Of a DNA stretch of 64,000 nt, positions 57,059 to 64,000 are shown piece by piece. A program made the translations under genes and the position numbers. Source of the stretch: Haematobia irritans (Eukaryota > Arthropoda > Insecta > Diptera > Muscidae); NCBI RefSeq assembly GCF_050003625.1, contig NC_134397.1, positions 224,378,537 through 224,442,536 on the forward strand, in the 5' to 3' direction. The notes below the pieces were generated by a model, which was not told where the DNA came from, did not search any database, and worked only from the letters and a program-made list of their open reading frames with translations. Each line of letters starts with the position of its first letter. The first letter of the stretch is position 1.

Positions 57059-58095
57059 ATGGAAAAAAGGAATTTCGTGTTTTGATAAAATCTGAAGGGG
57101 AAAAAATACGGTGGAAGCAAAAACTTGGCTTGATAATGAGTTTCCGGACTCTGCCCCTGGGAAATCAACAATAATTGATTGGTATGCAAAATTCAGGCGT
57201 GGTGAAATGAGCACGGAGGACGGTGAACGCAGTGGACGCCCGAAAGAGGGTGGTTACCGACGAAAACATCAAAAAAAATCCACAAAATGATTTTGAATGA
57301 CCGTAAAATGAAGTTGATCGAGATAGCAGAGGCCTTAAAGATATCAAAGGAACGTGTTGGTCATATCATTCATCAATATTTGGATATACGGAAGCTCTGT
57401 GCAAAATGGATGCCGCGCGACATTTGACCAAAAACAACAACGTGTTAATAATTCTGAACGGGTTTGCAGCTGTTAATTCGTAATACACCCGAGTTTTTCC
57501 GTCGATATGTGACAATGGATGAAACATGGCTCTATCACTACACTCCTGAGTCCAATCGACGGTCGGCTGAGTGGACAGCGACCGGTGAACCGTCTCCGAA
57601 GCGTGGAAAGACTCAAAAGTCCGCTGACAAAGTAATTGCCTCTGTTTTTTGGGATGCGCATGGAATAATTTTTATCGATTATCTTGAGAAGGGAAAAACC
57701 ATCAACAGTGACTATACTATATGGCGTTATTGGAGTGTTTGAAGGTCGAAATCGCGGCAAAACGGCCCCATATGAAGAAGAAAAAAGTGTTGTTCCACCA
57801 AGACAACGCACCGTGCCACAAGTCATTGAGAACGATGGCAAAAATTCATGAATTGGGCTTCGAATTGCTTCCCCACCCACCGTATTCTCCAGATCTGGCC
57901 CCCAGCGACTTTTTCTTGTTCTCAGACCTCAAAAGGATGCTCGCAGGGAAAAAATTTGGCTGCAATGAAGAGGTGATCGCCGAAGCTGAAGCCAATTTGG
58001 AGGCAAAACCGAAGGAGTACTACCAAAATGGTATCAAAAAATTGGAAGGTCGTTATAATCGTTGTATCGCTCTTGAAGGGAACTATGTTGAATAA
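57059..58095 (+). pseudogene. mariner transposase E, multiply frameshifted
   Basis: ATG at 57059. Breaks: a small deletion near 57090, an extra G in the GAGGGTGG run near 57248, a run of eight A near 57275 (also in copy A), a 9-base loss at GCGCGACATTTGACC, and a 3-base gain at 57715. The second half is open: 57721-58095 holds HQDNAPC, SPDLAPSD and the normal C-terminus NYVE before TAA. First Asp block MDETWLYHY is intact too. Confidence 0.9.
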
Positions 58096-58097
58096 TA

Positions 58098-59327
58098 ACA
58101 AGTATATACGGCCGTAAGTTCGGCCAGGCCGAAGCTTATGTACCCTCCATCATGGATTGCGTAGAAACTTCTTCTAAACACTGCCATCCACAATCGAATT
58201 ACTTAAGTTGCGGTAACGCTTGCCGATGGCACGGTATCTTAAAACCTCCTAACACCATCTTCTAAATTGTATGTAAGTCCATACGTGGTATATATTAAAT
58301 CAAAAAAGATCGATCCAATACGTATATAATTCAGTTTGACAAAGTAGACATAAAATTTTGACAAAATTTTCTACAGTTATAAAATTTTAACAAAATTTTC
58401 TATAGAAATAAAAGTTTCACAAAATTTTCTATAAAAATAAAAATTTTGACAAAATTTTCTATAGAAAGAAAATTTTGACAAAAATTTCTACAGAAATAAA
58501 ATTTTAACAAAATTTTCTATAGAAATAAACTTTTGACAAAATTTTCTATACAAATAAAATCTTGGTAGATTATTTTTGGCTCGAGTGACAACCATGATTA
58601 TGAACCGAATAAAATTTGAACAAAATTTTCTATAGAAATAAAATTTTTACAAAATCTTCTCTAGAAATAAAATTTTGACAGAATTTTCTATAGAAATAAA
58701 ATTTTGGTAGATTATTTTTGGCTCTAGTGGCAACCATGATTATGAACCGATATGGACCAATTTTTGTGTGATTGGACCAATTTTAGTATGGTTGTTAGCG
58801 ACCATATACTAACACCACGTTCCTAATTTGAACCGGATCGGATGAATTTTACTCCTCCAAGAGGCTACGGAGGTCAAATCTGGAGAACGTTTTATATGGG
58901 GGCTATATATAATTATGGACCGATATGGACCAATTCTGGCACGGTTCTTAAAGATCATATACTAACACCATGTTCCAAATTACAACCGAATTGGATGAAA
59001 TTTGCTTCTCTTGGAGACTTCGCAAGCCAAATCTGAGGGTCCCTTTATATGGGGGCTATACGTAAAAGTGGACCGATATGGCCCATTTTCAATACCATCC
59101 GACCTACATCGATAACAACTACTTGTGCCAAGTTTCAAGTCGATAGCTTGTTTCGTTCGGAAGTTAGCGTGATTTCAACAGACGGACGGACGGACATGCT
59201 TAGATCGACTCAGAATTTCACCACGACCCAGAATATATATACTTTATGGGGTCTTAGAGCAATATTTCGATGTGTTACAAACGGAAAGACAAAGTTAATA
59301 TACCCCCATCCTATGATGGAGGGTATA
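58098..59327 (-). mobile_element. HINE-I copy 6, nested in mariner E
   Basis: Starts ACAAGTATATACGGCCGTAA with TTCGGCCAGGCCGAA. A block of ~10 29-bp TTTTCTATAGAAATAAAATT units (58329-58720) occupies its middle, followed by two monomers. It ends with the GACGGACGGACGGAC core (~59180) and GATGGAGGGTATA. Confidence 0.85.
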
Positions 59328-59467
59328 AAAACGAATTTTGACAAAAAAATGTGTTTTTCTTTGTTAGACCGGGGACTTATCAGCCAACCTGTTATATGGG
59401 AAAGCTATTTCTGATTATATTATTTTACACTCACTGTGCGGATAAATCCCATTCCCATTTTGAGGAG

Positions 59468-59670
59468 TAGGTTATTTTAGGTTGGATATCTCGGTAGCCC
59501 ATTATTTCCCGCTCACGTGGACTATTCAGTCCATAGCGAACTTCTCCCCTGTCAATGAGTGCTGTCCGATTCTATGAAAGGGAACTCCTTATGATAGCCG
59601 AGTTCGAACGGGAACATTCAGAAATATTATCAGCATTACAGAGAGTGGATAATAGGAGGTGAAAACACCG
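59468..59670 (-). repeat. diverged tRNA-headed SINE, tail and body
   Basis: AGGTTATTTTAGGTTGGATA (tail), CTATTCAGTCCATAGCGAAC, TGAGTGCTGTCCGATTCTAT and AGCCGAGTTCGAACGG follow the order of the minus-oriented SINE. The tRNA-like head is lost. Confidence 0.7.
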
Positions 59671-62659
59671 ATATTCACATACCACAAAGAAGGCGGTGGG
59701 AACTTTGTTTCCAATGCACTATGACCAACATAATCAACCATAAATCAGGCTGCTACTATACTAAATACACGCAGAGAAATTCACGATTAACATTTAACAT
59801 ATTTGTCACAACCACGTTATTTTCTTGAAAAATGTTCCATGTTCTCCGTTAAAAGTATCATTATGCCCTTCAGACATGTTTGGTGTGATCGTATTCCTTT
59901 CTAAGTGTAGTAGGGGTTATCAGAACCAATAGATATGTAGTACACTGAAAAAACAGTGAACCCTTTTCCATTGCAAAATGAACTAAACTGTAGTAATATT
60001 GACCATGATTTAGCCCTTAAGATTTTTTTCAACTTGTCTAGTTTATAATTCTCTTAAATTTTAGTTCATCTATAACATTGTATTTTTGTTCATTTTTACA
60101 ACGCCATAAGATTTATATACCCCTACCAAGTTAAAAAGTCAGTATCATCATTCGTCAAAATGACGACACGTAATTTCATTATCGATTTAAAATGCATTTT
60201 AATCTATTGGGAAATGGTAAATTTAAGTTATACTAATTAGACTGTTTTATGAATTTTTGTTTTGTACTAATTAAAACCAAATTGAATAAGAAAATAAATT
60301 CAAGTTTGGTTCACTTTTTCGCTCACGATGAAAATTATAGCGTCTTGAAATCAGCCGTAGTCAAAATGACGAAGGATGACGTTAATGTACAAAAAAAAAA
60401 GGATGACTGTCCAGGGTTAAAAGAAAGTCAAAGAATCCTTACCAATTCACTATTAAATTACAAGCAAAGGAGTACTAAAAATTTGTCAAAATTTTTATGG
60501 GGTTATTCTGAAATTAAATATTTGTTTTTTACATTAAAAATATTACATTGGTTTTAAAAAAAATGTTTGAAGAAATACTAAAATAAGGTATTAAAAACCT
60601 GTAATTTTGACGATAAAAATGTAAATATTCTAGTTGAAAGAAAGCCAATTTGTAAAAGAAAACTTACCAATTCTCTATTTTTTAAATTTGTTCGAATCCA
60701 TCTGGAGTTGCTCTGAAATTAAATATTGCTTTTACAACAAAGAAAAACATTAAACTGGTTTCCAAAAAAATTAATTAACATATAATAATATACATAAAAA
60801 ATATTATTTTTAAAAGAAAGCCATATTAAAAAAACACTTACCAATTTATGACTAAACTGTACGCTGAGATATAACAAAAATTTTCCAAATTCATGTGGAA
60901 TTGAATATTAATTTTTTCATTGAATAATGACAATTTCAATACACCTTCAATTTCAACATTTTTACTAAATATTCTTAATAACTTTTTTCTAAACTACCGA
61001 TAAAATATTAATAACTTTCATTTAAAAGGTTTAATAAACAAACACCAATATATGTCTCAAAAATCCAAAATAGTCCATGCCTTTATATTCCCTTGTTGCA
61101 TACCTACTCAAAAGATGCAACAGCCCAAGCCAACGCCAACTATACAACTGAAGCATGCCAAACAAAACCAAGCAAAGCCAAAACATTCCTACAACAACAA
61201 AAACACATGTGCCTTTATTGAAAACAACACCTCATCCAGCCAAAAACCATCAACGAATAACAAACACACGCACACACAAACCACTAAATGAACAAAAATA
61301 AAAACAACCCCACGCTCATGTATACACAACAAAACTCAAGTAACATCATCTTTACATTAATCACATTCCACTATTCCGATAAAGATCTCTGTACTGTGCA
61401 TTAGTTCATCGCATCTGCTGACAATTTACTCTAAGAATAATATTCGTAAAGGCACACCAGTTTATGAACGATGAAACGTTTAACTTAAAATTAGCAAAAA
61501 CTTCATGAAATGATATCTACCCATTTTTGACGAAAATGTCTATAAATTTAATTACATATGAACTAAAAATATTTCATTGGGTAATTTTTTACCAACAATT
61601 ATTAACAATAGGAATTGTCAGTAAGAAATTGCTATCCACTTTCAAGTTCATTTTTCGTAAAAAATATTTTCTCATACAAAAAAATCTTATAGTAAATTGC
61701 ACTTATTATTTAGAAAGTACTTTACATTTCACAAGTAGTTTTATAGCATGACAAACGAATTTTTAACTACCAGTTAAGAAAATTTTTAAGGAAATTTCCA
61801 TCGTATTTTGTAGGCCATGAACTAAACGATTGCTACTTAGAATTTGTAAAATTTCCTTTCCAGTAGTTAATTTTCGTTGAAGATACGAAAAATGAACTAA
61901 AATTCTGGAAAATTCTTGTAATAAATTATTGTAAAAATCTTCTTAAATTTACGAGACACATTTTTTCTGTGTAGATATCCAATAATTATCTTAAAGATTG
62001 GACTTTCCTGGATTGCTTGTTCTGAAAAATCCCCTCCTATTAACTTACAATTGAATCACTACAACAGATTTATATCTTTCCAATAATACTAAATGTTCAA
62101 AGAAGGCACACATACATACACACAAACATAAATGGCAGGGGTATATGTATACAGTGTACAAGCTCCAACACCATTACAACTTCGAATATATTTAAAGAAG
62201 AATATGTTCTGTTCCTGCATAATCTTAACATCTTAATGGAGTCTTTCTGATTTTCCCTCTCCATGCTTTTTCTTTTTTGTTGTTTTTCCTATTTGTCTAA
62301 TACACACACACACACATTTCCATTATCACTGAGGGTTCATGTAAGTGAGTTTGTCGAGCGTAATGTGTTCGTGTGAGTCCAAGTGAAAGAAAGACATTTA
62401 TTGGATAATAGTACAAATTACCAACATAAAAGCTACATAATTTACTGCTTTTTCTATTGCTATTTGTAGTTTTTCTATCGTTTGTTTTTGAATATCTAGT
62501 CGACGACGTCCGGTTGTTATGTTGAGTTGTATTGCATATGTTTAGTATGTAGAATTGTAGAAAAAATCATGTGGTAGGTAGAATTTACCTGACTTGGCAC
62601 CAACTGACATCTTTTTATTATCGTACGTACGAATCAAATGAGAGGACAAAGTGTTTCCA
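59671..62659. other. long unassigned AT-rich stretch
   Basis: At 59943 a TA-preceded CACTGAAAAAACAGTGAACC end occurs, and at ~61961-61973 TTTTTTCTGTG followed by TA; these may bound one or two large TA-flanked elements. Frames at 60249-60557, 61052-61291 (Gln/Asn/Thr-rich, low-complexity) and 61527-61751 have no recognised domain. No gene called. Confidence 0.4.
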
Positions 62660-62777
62660 TACCCGAAGAAGCGGTAGAAGTCTTCAGAAAACATGTTTGG
62701 AGATGACCCAATCAGAGTGGCAAAAGTACTTCGACAGTTGATTCAAACGCTTGCAAAAGTGTATAGATCTTAATGTT
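62660..62777 (+). pseudogene. old mariner transposase C-terminal remnant
   Basis: The plus strand reads PEEAVEVFRKHVW, then after a shift QSEWQKYFDS and ACKSV. This is the mariner PEEAV...F...W(Q)K.F..W..R..KC motif order of non-irritans mariners. Nothing else of the element is visible. Confidence 0.6.
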
Positions 62778-62854
62778 CTCTAATCCCGAAATAGAAAAGG
62801 CAACCCCTGGTGTCAATCAGTACTGCTCATTTCTATGCTCACCTCAATGCCAAA

Positions 62855-62902
62855 GAACTACTTAGAGAAGCTGTGGAAAACTCAGAAATGCCAGCAGCAT
62901 TA
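62855..62902 (-). repeat. small SINE body fragment
   Basis: ACTACTTAGAGAAGCTGTGG and CTCAGAAATGCCAGCAGCAT match the body of the SINE at 10920-10970. Too short to show ends. Confidence 0.6.
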
Positions 62903-62929
62903 CCCAGCAAAAATATTGGAAGTTGTTCC

Positions 62930-63185
62930 ACAAACATTAATTTTAAAGCCCATCCCAGAATCCCCCATCGAATTTTTTCAACTTCTGATGCAGTCCTTTT
63001 GGACAAGTCCACAAACATTTCTTCTAAAGCCCATCGTGGGATCCCCCAATGATTTTTTCCACATCCGATGCAGTCCTTGTGGACAAGTGCACAAACATTT
63101 CTTCTAAGGCGCATATTGGGATCCCCCAATGATTTTTCCCCCAATGATTTTTTTCTACTTCCGATGCAGTCCTTGTGGACAAGTA
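62930..63185. repeat. ~80-bp tandem repeat, three copies
   Basis: GATGCAGTCCTTNTGGACAA recurs at 62987, 63067 and 63163. The third interval is longer because CCCCCAATGATTTTT is itself duplicated. Units also share ACAAACATTTCTTCTAARGC. The short frames across it are repeats, not genes. Confidence 0.85.
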
Positions 63186-63317
63186 ATAGAAAGAACGCAA
63201 TCAGGCTATTTTAAGTGCAAATATTGGACAATTAAATTTTACAAAAAAATAAATGGAAAACTAATAAAAAAATTGAAAATTAATAAAAAAGTAAAACAAA
63301 TAATAATTTAAAAAAAA

Positions 63318-63370
63318 TCATCCCCGCTGGGATTTGAACCTGTGCCGTTTGACTTTTTCGCTTGCATGGA
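63318..63370 (-). repeat. degenerate tRNA-like (box B) fragment
   Basis: The minus strand reads CACAGGTTCAAATCCCAGCG, a box B/T-loop-like motif. No convincing box A or clover-leaf, so it is a SINE or tRNA pseudogene fragment at most. Confidence 0.35.
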
Positions 63371-63477
63371 AGTTCTTTTGAGAAGATTTTGCAGATTACG
63401 AGAATTTTTAATCTTTTTGTTGATTTTTAATGGAAAAAATATATTTATGCGAAAATATATGCCGAAAATAAAAAATA

Positions 63478-64000
63478 ACAAGTAAGGAAAGTCTAAAGTC
63501 GGGCGGGACCGACTATATTATACCCTGCACCACTTTGTAGATTTAAATTTTCAATATCACATCCGTGTTGGGGGCTATATATAAAGGTTTGTCCAAAATA
63601 CATACATTTAAATATCACTCGATCTGGACAGAATTTCATAGACTTCTACAAAATCTATAGACTCAAAATTTAAGTCGACTAATGCACTAGGGTGGAACAC
63701 AATGTTACTAAAAAAATATGGGAAACATTTAAATCTGAAGCAATTTTAAGGAAACTTCGCAAAAGTTTATTTATGATTTATCGATATATATGTATTAGAA
63801 GTTTAGGAAAATTAGAGCCATTTTTACAACTTTTCGACTAAGCAGTGGCGATTTTACAAGGAAAATGTTGGTATTTTGACCATTTTTGTCGAAATCAGAA
63901 AAACATATATATGGGAGCTATATCTAAATCTGAACCAATTTCAATCAAATTCGGCACGCATAGCTACAATGCTAATTCTACTCCCTGTGAAAAATTTCAA
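63478..64000 (-). mobile_element. HINE-II copy, minus orientation, runs off the window
   Basis: Starts ACAAGTAAGGAAAGTCTAAA with AGTCGGGCGGGACCGACT and TATACCCTGCACCACTTTGT. The 3' unique zone follows (AATGCACTAGGGTGGAACAC), then the first monomer at ~63905. The core and 5' hairpin lie beyond 64000. Confidence 0.85.

Larger units (their letters stand above)
56881..59392 (+). mobile_element. mariner E, Himar1-like, full length but interrupted
   Basis: Complete inverted repeats (ACAGGTTGGCTGATAAGTCC at 56881; complement ending 59392) with TA on both sides. A HINE-I (58098-59327) sits right after the transposase stop, 20 bp from the equivalent site in mariner A and in the same relative orientation. 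Confidence 0.93.

Noticed and set aside
60160..60420. Link to the AATCGTCA hAT family through CGTCAAAATGACGA
   Set aside because: Single occurrences of TCAAAATGACG only; no ends or target duplication nearby.
61052..61291. Small Gln/Asn/Thr-rich protein
   Set aside because: The composition follows from a CAA/AAC-rich stretch; nothing supports expression.

Overview
This window is AT-rich, repeat-dense nuclear DNA from a calyptrate fly. A muscid close to the horn fly (Haematobia irritans, source of Himar1) is the best guess: five elements or fragments closely match the Himar1 transposase and its terminal repeats. The rest is also fly-typical: (GTCY)n-containing DINE-1/mini-me-like elements, a tRNA-headed SINE, a DD37E Tc1-like element and Penelope-like fragments. 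Only one plausible intact host gene was found, a secreted pancreatic-lipase-family protein on the minus strand at 7121-8191 (two exons, signal peptide, TATA box, poly(A) signal). A second possible host signal is a short exon-like stretch ending in a strong splice donor near 31575.

Most of the window consists of long elements that I read as nonautonomous Helitron-like (helentron/HINE, DINE-1-like) elements. I call the subfamilies HINE-I to HINE-V. Each starts with a TATACCC...GGGTATA hairpin, carries a (GTCY)n core and arrays of a ~152-bp monomer, and ends with a subterminal hairpin plus ACTTGT. Most short open reading frames in the window are by-products of these monomers.

Layout: 1-6230 mariner A (with a HINE-I inside it), a 1.1-kb hAT element and another HINE-I. 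7121-8191 lipase. 8790-10517 HINE-II containing a DD37E Tc1-like element. 11662-15533 HINE-IV containing a hAT, mariner B and a TA-flanked MITE. 15534-17615 HINE-I with a SINE. 18352-20649 HINE-V with an internally deleted LTR retrotransposon. 21316-29146 HINE-II, III and I copies and a 219-bp tandem duplication. 29270-30000 an old mariner with SINEs. 31645-32544 a hAT with AATCGTCA clusters. 33366-35022 HINE-II. 35379-36354, 38649-40110 and 48976-50772 three copies of a TA-flanked element that can hold a tRNA-like module. 37573-38051 and 41748-41993 long inverted repeats. 43171-45907 nested HINE-II/III with a long (AT)n. 48107-52432 29-bp minisatellite, Penelope-like fragments and a hammerhead-ribozyme motif. 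52540-59392 mariners D and E, a second DD37E element and a decayed purine-rich repeat. 59393-64000 mostly unassigned DNA, a mariner remnant, an 80-bp tandem repeat and a HINE-II running off the end.

No transposase or reverse transcriptase here looks intact; all carry stops, frameshifts or deletions. The region reads as a transposon nest in which insertions can be ordered in time from which element interrupts which. Target-site duplications support many of the boundaries.
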